DNA from: Ophthalmolycus amberensis
Taxonomy: Eukaryota; Chordata; Actinopteri; Perciformes; Zoarcidae
Direction: 5' to 3'
DNA length: 64,000 bases
Assembly (NCBI GenBank): GCA_024529925.1
Contig: JAFEUB010000065.1
Coordinates: 310,001-374,000 of the forward strand
The notes under the pieces are model-generated. The model had not been told where the DNA came from and did not search any database. It saw only the letters and a program-made list of their open reading frames with translations. Of this stretch, positions 26,001 to 37,699 are shown piece by piece. How positions within the stretch are numbered: the first letter of the stretch is position 1; each line of letters starts with the position of its first letter. The position numbers and the translations under genes are program-made.

Positions 26001-29000
26001 TACCATGGATTCAGTTTGAGTTTCACTACTTAAATCAGACGCTACCGTCTCAAATTGTTGATTTTAGAACAGTTGATGCCACTTTTTCTGCGATTCTGGA
26101 TCCCTCATTTCAGAACTCAACTCAACTCAAGCCATTTCTGACACTCATCAGGTCTATTAAAAAAAAAACACCCAACACTACCATCACAGGACCAGTCAGG
26201 TCCAGCTGCCCCGGCCCCAGATCTGAACAAATCTGTCGATCAGAATCACACTCACGAGTCCCTGAAGGATACGTATGGTCTTGACCGCGTGGGCCCATTT
26301 CCTGTGCAGGCTGAGGACGGTCTTCATCGTCGTCTCTCTCCGTCTCTTCCTATCTGCGTCTCTCCCCGTTCACCGCCAGCGGTGCTCTGGCAGACTGATG
26401 TGCGCCACAGCCTCCTCCATGGCCACAGCTGCACAACCAGCAGCAGCTCTCTTCCTGCATCTGCCCTCCCGCCTGCCCGCCTTTGACGTAAGAGGGATTC
26501 TGCTGGCCTACATTCAGCACAAATCCCACCGTCTGCAGACAGTGTAAACACACAGACGCACCAACTTCTGCACAGGGACGCGGTGATCACACGCCCGACT
26601 GTTCGTCCGCAAAACACCACAGGAAATAAATCTCAGCACGCGTTCTGGGTTTGATGTCTGCTCAGACTCTTGAGATAAACCAGCCCACTCCTCAAAGTTG
26701 TAGAGATGATTCACACGCACCTCGGCGAAGACAAACAAACACTTAACATGCGCAGATTGCAAATCCCGAGTTCGTGACAGCACAATGGTCGGGATTTTGA
26801 ATTGTTTTTTTTAGTAACTAAAGTGAAATCTGTGTGCCGCTTAATGAAACGGGGGCACAACTGGGGCTGGCAGCTCACCCAGCATAACACACTTTTTTGA
26901 TCTTCTGGCCTACAAGGGAAAACCAGATGAGTAGCAGCATCTGCTGCAGCAGGACGAACACTACAGAGGAGAGAGGAGAGGATCTTTGTCTTGGACACTT
27001 TGAAACGGCCACCATGAAATGCTCTTGTGCCGACGATTGACGGGTAGATCGACAATTTTTATTTCCTACGCTGATAATAAGACGATATTAACTAACTTAC
27101 GATCAGAACTGAGATGTTATAAAACAATCTCTCGACTCTTTGCACTCTGCTGTGCATTCAGAGAAGTTTTTGGTGGAGCTGCACGTCCGCCTGCTGAGCC
27201 CGGTTAGTCAGCATGAGTGAATTTAAAATCGTTAATTAATCTCTTATTTTTATGGATCCGACACCAGACATCCATACGTCCGCTCCGCGCTTCATAACAG
27301 TAGTAAACATTTTGGATAGGGCCGTACTGAATGTCATTTTATTTTTTTTACATTCAATTTCAATTTTGGAAACGACAGCGCTATCTTTTTTCCCCACTAC
27401 ATTTTGAATTTTGGCCTGAGACGATTACAGAGACAAGGAGCCGCATCGCTCGCTGTGTGTGTGCATTAGAGAGAGTCGCCCTCTCAGAGGTGAGACATGT
27501 GTTTTATCAATAAAGAAAAGCAGCATTAAGAAGTAGCCTACTGCTGCTTCTTTCTGCATATTTGACATCTCTTTGCACCAGAGAGGCCAAGAACTGCAGC
27601 AGAAGAGAGAACCTCTGTGCGTGTGGACAGAGGAAACACATTATCGTCTGAAAGTCTGACGAAAAGAAGCAGAACAACTGAAGTGCTTTGGGTCAAACCA
27701 GACACGTTTTAATGAGACAGTCTCCTTATACTTTGTAATATGATTGTGATGGCTGCTCGCAGGCAGGCCTGCTGGAGAAGTCGTCGCCTCCTGAGTGTTG
27801 GTCGTTACATAACAAGACACAAACACATTTCCACGGAGGGAGGGTTAAAATACTGGGTCATCCTCGCAGGCCGCGATAAATTATTTAGAGGAGAGGTAGA
27901 CTCTTTAAAAAAAACAGAAACACAGAATGTGTGGGTGGAATTTACAAAGAAATAATAGGATGTTTGAGTCCAAGTACTTAGAGCTGCAGATAAGTATTTT
28001 TTTATTAACATTTAATCGACTGACCATTCATCATTAAGTCGAGCCTGAATGTAACAAAAGAATGTCCAAAGTGAGGCCTTGTTTTGTCAAATATTTTTGT
28101 GGAATTTTACAGAAAACATTGGAAATAGTTTGGAAATTTTACTGGACTGTGGAAGACGCTGAATTCAAAATAAAGTGTACGTTTAAATTAAAAACCGACA
28201 GAATTAGCCATGGTATGAAGAGAAAGAAAAGATGACTCGCTTTGTTTTCCTCTTGAATATCTTTGAATTTGCCAACCTCAGTACTCAATATAACAATATA
28301 ACATATGAAGACCATACTTTTGTAAATATTTGTTGTAAATTAGTTTGAGTCAATACATTTACTTTATGTCTTTTCAACTCCCAACAATCCTTCAAGGGCA
28401 GTCTGAAGGTTTTAATGTTTGTGTGCTGCTGGCGGCTGATAACAGAAACGTTGCGCACGTCCGCCCCCTGCTGGAGACAGCGCCACATTACACCGTGAGG
28501 CACGAGAAGGAACAACACGTTAAGCGCACTATAAATGAGACAATGTGTCAATTACGGGAGATGTAGACATATCAGTAACAGTTATAAGTTCAAAGCAGCG
28601 TTTTAAACCGGATGCATTGACTTTGAACGTGTTCCTGCTAACATAACGTTAACTAGCTGACAGCTAACTTAGCTTAACATCACAGCAGGTGCAGCAAGAT
28701 GCAACAGGCGTTCATGGAAACTCCCAAATAACTGCAGTTACTTCTCCACAAACACATGCACACACTGAAACAGGATTATATCAGTGCTATCATCCATCAA
28801 CATTAGTATTTATGCATACTCTGATCTTTGCTATGCAGGTACTTACGGTGAAATACTGGGTTGCGTATCTGCTGAGCGAGAGCAGCCCCCCTCCGTTTAC
28901 TGGCATCACGCACTTTGAACTGTAGATTCAAACTAAACTATTCAGACCTTCACGGTCGGATGTAGACATACGTTTTGATGAAACTTGAGAGTTTAAAGTG

Positions 29001-29145
29001 GTCTAAAAAGTGGTCAAGTTTCGTCTCCTTCAATTTAAATATCGCACTTTATCTACTACAAACATTAAGAGTAAACATTCAGAGCAAAAACTAGCGCCGA
29101 CGGCTCCTGGCTTGGTTAAGATCATACCAAATGTGAGCAAGGTGT

Positions 29146-29178
<33 letters not shown>

Positions 29179-32100
29179 TACATTTAAAAGCAACCGTGAT
29201 AGAGGACAGCAAACTAAAACAACGTGGTATTACATCAAACTCGCTTGATATTAAGAAAGTGCTCCGTTAGCTATCATTAATAACGAACAGATGATCGCAC
29301 TATAGACACAAGTGTAGCGGGGGCTTGCAAGTCTAATACCGCCGACATGGATCCGTCCAAAATTCCCATTGATTTCTAGGAAGCCTGCTGTGAGGCTGCC
29401 AGACAACAACAGATTTAATACAGCATACCGCAGAACATAACTGAGAGAAGGACGTGCAATTTAAAAACACAAGTGTGCAGATAGAGGGAATTAATCTGAA
29501 ATGTATTTCAGACAAAACACTTTGTGTAGCCTGCTTTACAGAGGCAAAACAATGTTAGTATAATGTGTATGAAATAGGCAAAGCTCTTAAAATTAAAGAC
29601 CACAAAAAGATGAAACCTATGCGTTTTACTCCTAAGCAACCATTACCACTAATACCTTTGACAGGGCAAAACAAGCTGTTTCGAACGTATCCTCTTCTCT
29701 TAATTCCCCACGTCTGTGGCCAAGACAAGAGGGGAAATGCATTGCGGTGTAGAAAATACACAACATGGCCATTAGCGAGGTCCAACACTGACCATAGTCG
29801 ACGTTCCAGTTCATTCAGTGAAACCATTTCTTTGCGCACAGGGGAAACGATGAAGCAGGAAGGGGCCTTCAACAAAGTGCTGCAACAAAGTTGGAAGCAC
29901 ACTATTGTCTTACTTATCACTGTATGCTAAAGTGTTAATATCTACTGGAACCATGAGAAACCACCCCAGACCAGAAGTACACAAATATATGTAGAGGTTA
30001 TAGAACTATGTGAAAAACATTGTAAGGCTCTTACACATGAGCTGCTGAACCAAAGGTCTGGAAAAACTATGCCCATGTGCAGCTGTCCAACAATAAGCTA
30101 TTGTTGTTTTGTGTGTGTGTGTGTAATACTATCCATTCAAGCCTGCCCTCATCTAGTATTTTATCAACACAGGACAAATCACATAACAACACCAGCTGAC
30201 CCCAAAAATGTCCAAAATCCCTTATACCACGTGCAATTTAACCGTTTGCTTTCCTGATCCACTATTTTAAGAGATGACAGAAGCTTTTATGCTCGCAAAA
30301 AAAGAACAAGAGTTTATCAAAAATGTTTTTTTATCAGCTGACATATCCGAAATAGGCCTTAAAATAGGCCATCCGAATGCAAAACGGCTTCACCGGCCTG
30401 AATAATGCGTGTGACCAAGTGATTAAAACAATGAAGCTTCCGGGACATGACATGTCTCTCCGGTTAATCATCATGCAGGGTGCAGGAGGGGTCACTAAAG
30501 CGTATTTGTATAAAAGTCTGGGAAACACTGACTCAGGAAAACTCATATCTTCAAATCATCAGCGTGTCAGAAGAGAAGCAGCCATGTTTTGCAGTTTACA
30601 AATTATTTTTGGATAAACCCCCCCCAAAAAAAGCATGTATCCGTTTTTCATTTTACTCAGTGACGGGATTATGAAAGAGTTTCACAAGATTAAAATTCAT
30701 GAAATTTTCATCAAGAGAGAAACACAATCATCCAAATGATGTGAAATCATGCAAATCACTGAAGCTACATGGAGCTGTGAGGGTTTCAAATGTGAAGGAA
30801 AAGCAAAGCCAGAGTCTTCACTGAAACATCACATTGTATGTGTGAAAAACAGACATCATGAATATAGCTGCCTCATGCTTCCGTGTGACTGGATTCAAAA
30901 CTAAAATCTCTAAATAGATCTGCATTTTTAAGACTGTAACACACAGCGAGGGGTCAACGGGACCACACGTACGTCGCTCCGAAAACAAAGCATCGACACT
31001 AAACACGCGGTCGACAACGTACCATCGTAATAGCCGAGTAGCTGCGCGAAGAGAGGCGGCGAAGGTACAAGTACTGGGCTTCTCTGGACCAGCGGAACTT
31101 GCGGTTGGACTTGAGCAGGTCAGTGCCGGTCTGGTCGGAGCCAGGCTGGTCCCTACGCACACAGAGAGAAACACACACTTTTAAATGATAACTCTTTAAT
31201 GCAAAATGTGTTACACTTAAAAGTATATATATATTTTAATAAGACCAAACATTCACTCTGAGGAAAAACCCTGATGATGTCAAAGTGATGTCATCAGGGT
31301 TATCTCAGCTTGAGAAAAAGTTGCCTGTAAGATGTGAGTATTTCCCTGTTGGAGAGGGTCCAATGAAAGACACTATTCCGTTGCCTTTGGGTCAATCAAA
31401 ACAAGTCATTTGAAGATGTCGGCGTAGGCTCTGGGATGTTGGACATTTCTTCACATTGTTGACTTTTTTCATATCATCTTTTAGACATGTAACAAGTATT
31501 GGTAGATGAGACACACTTTCACATTAAAGATTAAAACTATCTACTTGTTGCAGCAGTAAAAAAATAAATAAAACTGGAGATATAAACCAAATACTTCAAA
31601 GACCACAGGACCAGAAACAAAAAGTAGAGCTATAAATAGCGAATACAACGTTTTCCCAGAACTAAGCTACCCATGTACGGCTCAGAGTAAAGCCAGAGGA
31701 GACCCGGCTCACACAGATACTACCGACTGTAATACTATAATCTGCAGCCTCACTTCTAACGTGTCCCAACATGTGGAGTTCTCCACTCAGCTGAAACTAC
31801 AGTTCTCAACTTCATAGCAGCGAGTCAGACGTGAGCTTTCTGATGCATTTGGATCATCTGACTGGATGCACTCGATACTCAGAAAATGTGTCCAAAGTGA
31901 AGAAAGCCGAGCGCCCCGGCATGACTAAACACGCCCTTTAAGCACAGACTTGTAGATTCAGTTGCAGTTAAGTAATCCAAGACATAAAAAAAAAAAAAAA
32001 AAAAGAAGATTTAGACCTCGGGCTGGGTACGGCAGCATTCACTTCTTGCTCTTTAGCAATATGTATGAACCCCGTCATCTCAACGCTCCCATTGAAGGTT

Positions 32101-33874
32101 TTACTCAAGACATTTAGTATTGCACTTTCGTAAAGTTGGGGGATTCACAAGAGACGGATCCAAGCAGCAAGAGGCAGATATCCCGGTCCCCAATATAAGT
32201 CAAGCTTCAAAAACTCTGGACCCCACATGCTAAAACTCCATCGTGTCTTATGTTCGACACGTCCTGTCTGGTAAACACACGTCTCAACCGTAACCTGAGA
32301 TCATTTAAGGAGCAAAACCCAGGTATCGTTTCTGCACTAATATATCAAACGCCATCGATTTTAAACATCTGTTCAATCAGCTGTAACCACTGATCTACTC
32401 AATCACACTTACATATAATACATTATATCTGACCTCCCTTACAGGTGATGCAGTTCATGTAAACCACTTAAGTGCCTGTTTAACCTATTGGGCAATAATT
32501 CAATCATATTGTTTGACATCTTTCAGTGGAATCACATCTCGATGTCGTGAAGATGGGTCGTGGATGTGGGGACGCACAATCGGTGCATCTAAAAGAAGTT
32601 TTTTTAAGTACTTTTAGTAGTAGTTTATTTGAAATGAATGGAGTATTTATATGCAATGAACAGCAATCTTGATTTTTTTTTAACACGTGGATGTATAGTA
32701 GATTGGGCTCAACTGTCAATGCACACAGTACCAGTAAAACGTGAGGCAGTTTAGCACCTAATTTGACATTAGTGAACATTGTGCATAGAGATATAAAGAT
32801 GACTGAATGTACAGAATGTAGAATAAAGCATTGGGGGAGTGTAGTAAGAAGGGATATAACTGTGATATATACTTAATAAACACAAGATAAGCATCAGCGT
32901 ATTGCACGGTTTCCAATACATCACACAAGGAAGAGAGCCGTGTAAAGTATTTCGTCCAATTAGCATAGCAATCTAGTTGGCTACATCAATCTATAGGTTT
33001 GTTCTCGTAGCGCGGATCCGCTCGTCGGTGAGGTAATGTGAAGTTTGAAAACAGAAGTAAGAGGACATTGATTGAAGACTACGATCTCTGCGGTTCGCCT
33101 GAAATATGGACGTCTTCAGGATCCATCATCGTCCATCTCGATGCGCAGCAGGGTAAACACCTTGACCTTAAAAAAATATGGTGTCTCTCTCAAAGCAGTC
33201 AGGGCACCAATGTAATAAATCCCTGAAAGCTTTATGTCCAAATGCATCAGAAGGGTCCAATGAAATAGTCAAAAATAGTCAATTTGTCTTGATCCAGTCA
33301 GACCACCCAGAAAAGAGGGCATTCAAAACACTTTTCGTTTGTTTACTGCTGGTGATGCCCAGCATTGCAGATACTTTGGTTTTTATTTGTGCCGGTTTTT
33401 TGAGACGTCTTTATCTGAGATTTTGTCCTCTACTACCCCGGATCATTCTGAATAACAGAGAGATTGTTTCTGGTTGATGTCAATTTCCAACGCTGTGAGG
33501 TCTATTTATCAGACACTCAAAACCTGGTCATATAAAACCAAAACTATCTGCGCGACCACACACCACTTCTGTTTTACATTCATCTGTCGCTTCCCTGAAC
33601 TAGGCACGAACAAGGAACCATCATTTCTGAAACATTATCAGGATTTAAAAGTAGATCTGTTCGAATAAAAAACGCTGCAGCAGTTGTTACAACATGCAGT
33701 TCACTACTACTGTGCAGAAGCTCTCTATGCACGTTTAAAGGTGACGACACGATGTGATCCAACTCACCCCTGGGGTCTCCACAGTTTCCTGCCGGGCGGC
33801 AGAAGCTCCCGTTTGTTCAGGGGCACAACCCCTATGGCCGCCTGCATGATCGTGATGAACTTCTTAAACTTCAT
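13391..33874 (-). CDS. tjp2: tjp2 (ZO-2 tight-junction scaffold), complete, long isoform
   Basis: This MAGUK protein links claudins to ZO-1 and actin at tight junctions and can shuttle to the nucleus (known for the family). Exons from 5' to 3' (minus strand) are 33874-33768, 31152-31023, 25212-25159, 22745-22621, 22172-22070, 21847-21070, 20932-20829, 20618-20465, 19454-19343, 18847-18717, 18619-18535, 18358-18208, 17977-17869, 17401-17182, 17047-16860, 16743-16648, 16516-16437, 16357-16147, 15793-15693, 15515-15291, 15189-15082, 14913-14707, 14238-14161, 13753-13668 and 13541-13391. All phases agree and give about 1297 residues. PDZ1 is about 92-175, an Arg-rich linker 174-432, PDZ2 433-518, PDZ3 about 629-715, SH3 about 730-790, guanylate-kinase-like domain about 862-1010, then an acidic and a Pro-rich tail ending in DTEL, a PDZ ligand as in ZO-2. 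There is no ZU5 domain, which excludes ZO-1. Confidence 0.95.
19965..20029. repeat. (AC)n microsatellite
   Basis: This is an AC dinucleotide run of about 65 bp with one or two G interruptions at its left end. It lies in the tjp2 intron between exons 19343-19454 and 20465-20618. Confidence 0.95.
20110..20285 (+). promoter_or_regulatory. CCAAT/E-box/TATA/AATAAA cluster in a tjp2 intron, possible solo LTR
   Basis: On the plus strand, antisense to tjp2, there is a CCAAT box (ACCAATCA at 20121-20128), CACGTG at 20145-20150, TATAAAAG at 20165-20172 and AATAAA at 20262-20267. The TATA-to-poly(A) distance of about 100 bp is typical of a retroviral-type LTR, with U3 motifs followed by a short R. No flanking duplication or internal retroelement was identified. 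A cryptic antisense promoter is the alternative. Confidence 0.35.
21070..21847 (-). CDS. tjp2: tjp2 large exon: Arg-rich linker between PDZ1 and PDZ2
   Basis: This exon of 778 nt encodes about 259 residues dominated by Arg, Asp, Ser and Glu (RS/RD/RE pairs). It starts with the conserved TVKRPRKVPVN block and ends at the PDZ2 border. In its middle a 48-bp, 16-residue unit (SPDRRYRSERALERGH-like) is repeated in tandem about three times with further diverged copies. Human ZO-2 also has an Arg-rich linker here, so the composition is conserved but the repeat looks lineage-specific. The segment holds nuclear-localisation-like basic runs. Confidence 0.88.
22352..22420. repeat. 26-bp tandem repeat, about 2.7 copies
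   Basis: The unit 'aaataactccttagatctc' plus 'taataat' occurs at 22352, 22378 and partly at 22404 with near-perfect identity. It lies in the tjp2 intron between exons 22070-22172 and 22621-22745. The high identity suggests a recent duplication. Confidence 0.92.
22746..25158 (-). other. tjp2 intron between PDZ1 exons
   Basis: The intron holds an (AT)n run at 23743-23769, an 18-base G run at 24572-24589, and three copies of a GATGTGGCACA-type 11-mer near 24745-24775. No exon with acceptable splice sites is seen. Confidence 0.65.
25690..25800 (+). repeat. retroelement 3'-tail-like fragment (GATTCTGATT end)
   Basis: The segment ending 'caaattccttgtatgttcaa...aataaacagtttctgattctgattt' matches, from memory, the 3' tail of a common vertebrate/fish LINE or SINE that ends in repeats of GATTCT. 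No coding remnant accompanies it. It is intronic to tjp2. Confidence 0.45.
26256..26327 (-). CDS. tjp2: tjp2 alternative first exon (MKTVLSLHRKW)
   Basis: The ATG is at 26325-26327 and a GTGAGT donor follows 26256, leaving 24 codons in phase 0. The peptide MKTVLSLHRKWAHAVKTIR matches the human ZO-2 alternative start MKTAQALHRMWIQAVKKLR (from memory). It splices in frame to exon 25159-25212 and gives an isoform of about 1242 residues. It implies a second promoter about 7.5 kb downstream of the first. Confidence 0.8.
27980..28185. repeat. teleost interspersed repeat fragment (GCAACTAATGATT family)
   Basis: The block 'agctgcagataagtatttt...taatcgactgacc...aatgtccaaagtgaggccttgttttgtc' aligns by eye with the fragment at 5105-5300 and with a fish repeat recalled from memory. 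It is diverged and its ends are approximate. Confidence 0.4.
29146..29177. repeat. 32-base poly(G) run
   Basis: This is an uninterrupted G homopolymer of 32 bases in a tjp2 5' intron. Runs this long are rare in vertebrate DNA, can form G-quadruplexes and are prone to length error in sequencing and assembly. Confidence 0.97.
31023..31152 (-). CDS. tjp2: tjp2 second coding exon of the long isoform
   Basis: The exon has an acceptor GTGCGTAG and a donor GTACGT. It encodes about 43 residues rich in Arg, Ser and Tyr (KFRWSREAQYLYLRRLSSRS). Phases match both neighbours. It lies upstream of PDZ1 in the isoform-specific head and has no recognised domain. Confidence 0.78.
31153..33767 (-). other. tjp2 first intron of the long form
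   Basis: The intron contains the inverted repeat at 31267-31301 and a run of about 19 A near 31985. It is otherwise unremarkable AT-rich sequence with no further coding segment that I can support. Confidence 0.6.
31267..31301. repeat. inverted repeat with 11-bp arms
   Basis: AACCCTGATGA at 31267-31277 is the exact reverse complement of TCATCAGGGTT at 31291-31301, with a 13-base loop. The sequence GTGATGTCATCAGGGTTAT is one I associate with a widespread fish repeat. It lies just upstream of tjp2 exon 31023-31152 on the minus strand. Confidence 0.6.
33768..33874 (-). CDS. tjp2: tjp2 first coding exon of the long isoform
   Basis: The ATG is at 33872-33874 and the donor follows 33768. The peptide begins MKFKKFITIMQ, close to the MKYQKYITVMQ start of long ZO-1 isoforms (from memory). 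The exon ends with two bases of a codon that exon 31023-31152 completes, and that exon in turn joins 25159-25212 in phase 0. A GC- and CpG-rich stretch at about 33990-34220 lies just upstream and probably carries the promoter. Confidence 0.82.
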
Positions 33875-33989
33875 CGTCTAACTCTCCTCTGACGGCGACA
33901 GTGTCACACTGCTGCTGCTACACTCATCTTCTAAACGAAGTGCAAGACCAGCGGCACATTCGACGTCTCCACGTTTGCTCATCTCCTTT

Positions 33990-34225
33990 CCCGCATCCTC
34001 AACGCGGCAAATTTGTCCTCGCCATGCCTACGAGCCGCGGCTTCAGGGACCCGGAGCGGCGAGGTCCCCGCGGACTGAGCGACTACGAGTCCTGTCCCTC
34101 TTACTGCCGACTCCGACAGATGTCCTTTTTGGGCTTTTTCCCCGAGCGAGGGAGGATAAAAGGGAAACAAACGGCCACGTTCCAACCAGGCGGTGGGCCG
34201 GCCGAGAGAGGATGACAGCACGTCA
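33990..34225 (-). promoter_or_regulatory. CpG-rich candidate promoter of long tjp2
   Basis: This stretch is clearly richer in G+C and CpG than its surroundings and lies 115-350 bp upstream of the long-isoform ATG. Open frames cross it on both strands, as is usual in CpG islands, and none looks like a known protein. No TATA box is evident. Confidence 0.5.
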
Positions 34226-36612
34226 CTCTTACATAATTCTGGAGCTTCTCTGGACATTACACTAATGAAAACACAGCCTCTGCCACCACCACCACCACCG
34301 CTGCTGCTGATGCTGCTGCTGCTTCTGCAGCCACTGGAATAATTGTGGTACTAAGCCCGGACAGATCATGGATGCTCCCTGCCCCCTTCTCCTATAATCC
34401 CCCATCCAGGCTTAGTCTTCTCACCATTTACACCCAGACAGACCCATCTACTTCACCCTCACACACCCCTCCGCCAGAGCTAACCCATTATGGGGGTTTA
34501 TTAAATGACACAACTACTACTAAAGTCATTTAAGCTGGAATCAAGCTGCACTTCAAGATTTCAGAGTACAAAACCTGTTTTCAGAGCAATGCCCTGATTC
34601 TGTGAACGCCTCGGTTGAAATCTGCTCTCATCACTGTCTGCAGCTGCTCTGGTGTATTCTGACTCAGGAATACAATCTCACAACAGTATTTCTCTTTTTG
34701 TCAAACAAAATACCATATTTGGTGACATATAAAAGGAATGCTGCATGCATGTGACCCAGTGTGGCAATGTGTTTTTAACGACGGATCTCTACAGGCACAG
34801 AGGGAGAAGATATATCCGGCTGTGTGTTAGTCACATCAGAACCTTGTTGGTTTTTCATGCAAAAAGAAAAATATATAATATCACCAGACTTATCTTATAA
34901 AACAGCTTCACCCAATCAACACAATATTTGTGAGATCTTACAATTCCTCCAGATGCACTTTGTCTGCCAAGAAATAGTCAATCTGACAGATTGTTTAACA
35001 CTTTTACCAATCACCACAGTGCTCGATACCGATACCCGTATCGTAAATACCTCAGAGACCTGGTATCAGCGAGTGACTATGCAAGTTTATGGACCGATCC
35101 GATATCACGTTATCATATCATTTATCGACTCATTAACCCCCCACAGGAACAACATGAGTCACTTCCTACATGAGCCGTAAATGAGGCCACTGAAATGACA
35201 GATGCAGAGGATTCCAGCAAAATACACATGTGGTGGCTTGGGATAAAGCTGAACCCGATTTTCTGACAACCATTTATTAGTTTTGTCTTTAATACATCTC
35301 TGTAATACACCCCCCCCAACTCCCTCTCCTTGATAAGGAGCGCCCATCTCCACTCCCACACCTGAGCCAGACCGTGGCACGCCACACCGCAGCACAGATT
35401 AAACATATATATATATATATCTCGTCATCCACGAGTCACCAGGCTGCCCTGCCTCGATGAATTACCAGCCAAAGCGAACTCCGGACAGGATTTATATTCC
35501 AGCAGCTTGGATGTCTGGAGTACGGCTCTGGATGGTCGTGCCATGAGATCTGCTGCAGATTTTACAGAGCAGCAGAATTCCCTCAGTACACCAAAGGGGG
35601 GCTGAGAGCAGGAGCGCTATTTTTAAAAAGCGTAACAACAGCACAAAAGGATGAAGACAAGGAGAAGGGGTTTTTTTTAAGTTCACCCTGTGTGTCGTCT
35701 ATGTCAGAGGAGCCCGGATTAGGAGCCCCCTCTGGGCTGAAATCACACTGACATTCACAGGCGGTTTTTATCATAATCCAACACCTTACAGTAATCTCAC
35801 AGCAAACACTCATCCTGACAGACGAGGGTGTGTACGTGTAGGGATGAAAACAAAATTTAAAAAAAAACACTAACATTAACATGCGCACAACCACAACACA
35901 CGAAGAGGCACAGCTGTGCAGACATGTATCTTTATGAGTGACGGTGTCAGCAGCAATCTATAGACCTGCAATGTTTCTCTGTTTTTGTGTTCTTCAACCA
36001 TGCTTGTTTTGCATATACAGGAGTCATTGTTTTTTAAAAAGCTTAAATTATAAAAAAGAAGAAAGAGTGACTCCCTCTTTTGCCCTATTAATTTGTCACT
36101 ACATGTTTTCACTATTTAATGAGAACGTCTTCTATTTCCTTCTTCTTTTTTGAGCAAATGTGGCTGGAGTTGTTTGGTCGGCGTAATGCTTTTACGTAAG
36201 CAGTTTGTTTCTCTGACCCTCAACACTTCCCCACGTGTTGGAGTGGCGCTGAATTACTAAGACCCCTCACCCAATACCATTATGCAATGTCCATATGCAA
36301 TGCATGTGCGAGCCAGATGGAGGGACACATGCCACTCACAAATCTGTGATGAGAGTGCAGAGAGAGAGATTGACAGGCAGAGGAAAGAGAGTCAGTGTGT
36401 GCACGTGCCCTCCACATGTATAATCTGGATCATCAGGGTACATGTAGTGAAAAACAAATGCATATTACACTTTTTTTAAGGCTGATTCTGAGTCAGTATC
36501 TGCCAACAAGATGCCTGCTTGGGAGCAGTTTGAGCTTCTTGCCCAAGGACAACTCGACTTGTGGACGGGAGGAGCCTGTAATTTGTGGCGTTGTAGAATC
36601 GTATTGCGTTAT

Positions 36613-36830
36613 ACATACAGGTGTTTCTAATATTTTGTCCACCCCAATCATTGTGGATGGTAGGTCAAATAGAAGCAATACAAACTACTTCCTCCAAAGT
36701 GACATTATTGTTGAATCAAGAATTTCAACAAATACTGAACATCACAACCTCCACGGGGGAACGATTTACTGCAGGACTGTTGTATCAGACAGCATTAGTT
36801 TTAGCTGGGTGGACCTACTAAACTGGTAAC
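36613..36830. mobile_element. short non-autonomous DNA-transposon-like element
   Basis: The left end 'acatacaggtgtttctaata' and the right end 'gctgggtggacctactaaac' are roughly complementary inverted ends. The interior 'ggactgttgtatcagacagcattagttttagct' is shared with a second copy at about 52960-53095 (GGGCTGTTGAAGATTGCATT). From memory this is a common teleost MITE whose ends resemble 'aggtgtacctaataaa'. It has no coding capacity. Confidence 0.5.
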
Positions 36831-37255
36831 GTGCATATTAAGGTAGGGTAGACTAAATATTACAAACCTTTATGATAGTATAGGGAAATATAATCCAAAA
36901 GGTTATGTAAAAAATGCAACACAAACAGTCTCCAAAACAGTTCCAACAAAAACCTTTGATCACCATGTTTTAGTCTGTAGATTAATTATGTAAAGTGGCA
37001 ACTGAGTGAAACCAGTAACTCCTGCTGTCTATAAAAATAAATAAGAAGAAGCTTCACTTCAGTAAAGCCAGCTTAACTACTTTACACGCCTGGACTTATG
37101 TTGGGATACTCTAAATCAGTTGCACCACTGGAAACCCAAATTGGCTGCTCAAACTGCTCGCTGGTAACAACACACACTGAATAAACAATAGCTTTCAAGC
37201 AGCAGTGCCTCCTGTGTTTACACAGGTGCGAACACAATGCACGAACAGAGAGAGA

Positions 37256-37256
<1 letters not shown>

Positions 37257-37290
<34 letters not shown>
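37257..37290. repeat. (AC)n microsatellite
   Basis: A perfect AC run of about 34 bp, preceded by a short GA run. Confidence 0.95.
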
Positions 37291-37293
<3 letters not shown>

Positions 37294-37529
37294 GCAGCAC
37301 TGAGGCCTGCACACACTGCAAGTCACATTCGGCTAAAAGTAACCCGATACAAATGAAAGCCTGCTGCCATTAAGAGCAAATTAAATTGTTGTTTATTACT
37401 TTAACCGCTAAAAATAAACCTGTGTGGCTCTAGTAGGCATCGGTGTAATGCCCTAATATGGTAATGAGCGCGACGAAACACGGTGACAACATGTCGACAT
37501 TCAGGTCAAACAAAACACGATCGACTTAC

Positions 37530-37690
37530 CAGGTGAACCTCCGTCTGTTTCCTGTTTTTGTTATGTGTCCAGATCAGATTAAGCCGAAAAGTTTGGATGG
37601 AAGTGAAGGATGCAGAGGACGATGAGGTAACGGGACGAAACTCTGGTTAGTATTTCGGTTTCGTCCGGTCTACAAGAAAACGCCACTTCC
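37530..37690 (-). other. tjp2: probable tjp2 5' untranslated leader exon
   Basis: On the minus strand a CACCTG|GTAAGT donor ends at 37530, preceded by about 150 bp without a conserved frame. Its position upstream of tjp2 and its strand suggest a non-coding first exon that would splice to 33768-33874 or 31023-31152. The transcription start is not defined, and it could be a separate non-coding transcript. Confidence 0.4.
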
Positions 37691-37699
37691 TGGTTCTCG

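Larger units (their letters stand above)
25213..31022 (-). other. long tjp2 5' intron region
   Basis: This span surrounds the alternative first exon at 26256-26327. It contains the retroelement tail at 25690-25800, a MITE-like fragment at 27980-28180 and the 32-base G run at 29146-29177. Frames at 29555-29930 on both strands (121 aa each) show no recognisable family. I see no further gene. Confidence 0.6.
34226..37529. other. intron or intergenic DNA upstream of tjp2
   Basis: The span contains CCA and CTG triplet runs at 34283-34330, an (AT)n run at 35405-35420, a MITE-like element at 36613-36830 and (AC)n at 37257-37290. If the leader exon at 37530 is real, this is tjp2 intron 1. No gene is seen. 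Confidence 0.6.

Noticed and set aside
29555..29930. Opposing frames of 121 codons on both strands
   Set aside because: Complementary open frames in tjp2 intron DNA with no conserved motif or splice sites.
33979..34257. Frames on both strands upstream of tjp2
   Set aside because: They arise from CpG-rich DNA with few stop codons; this is better read as promoter or 5' UTR.
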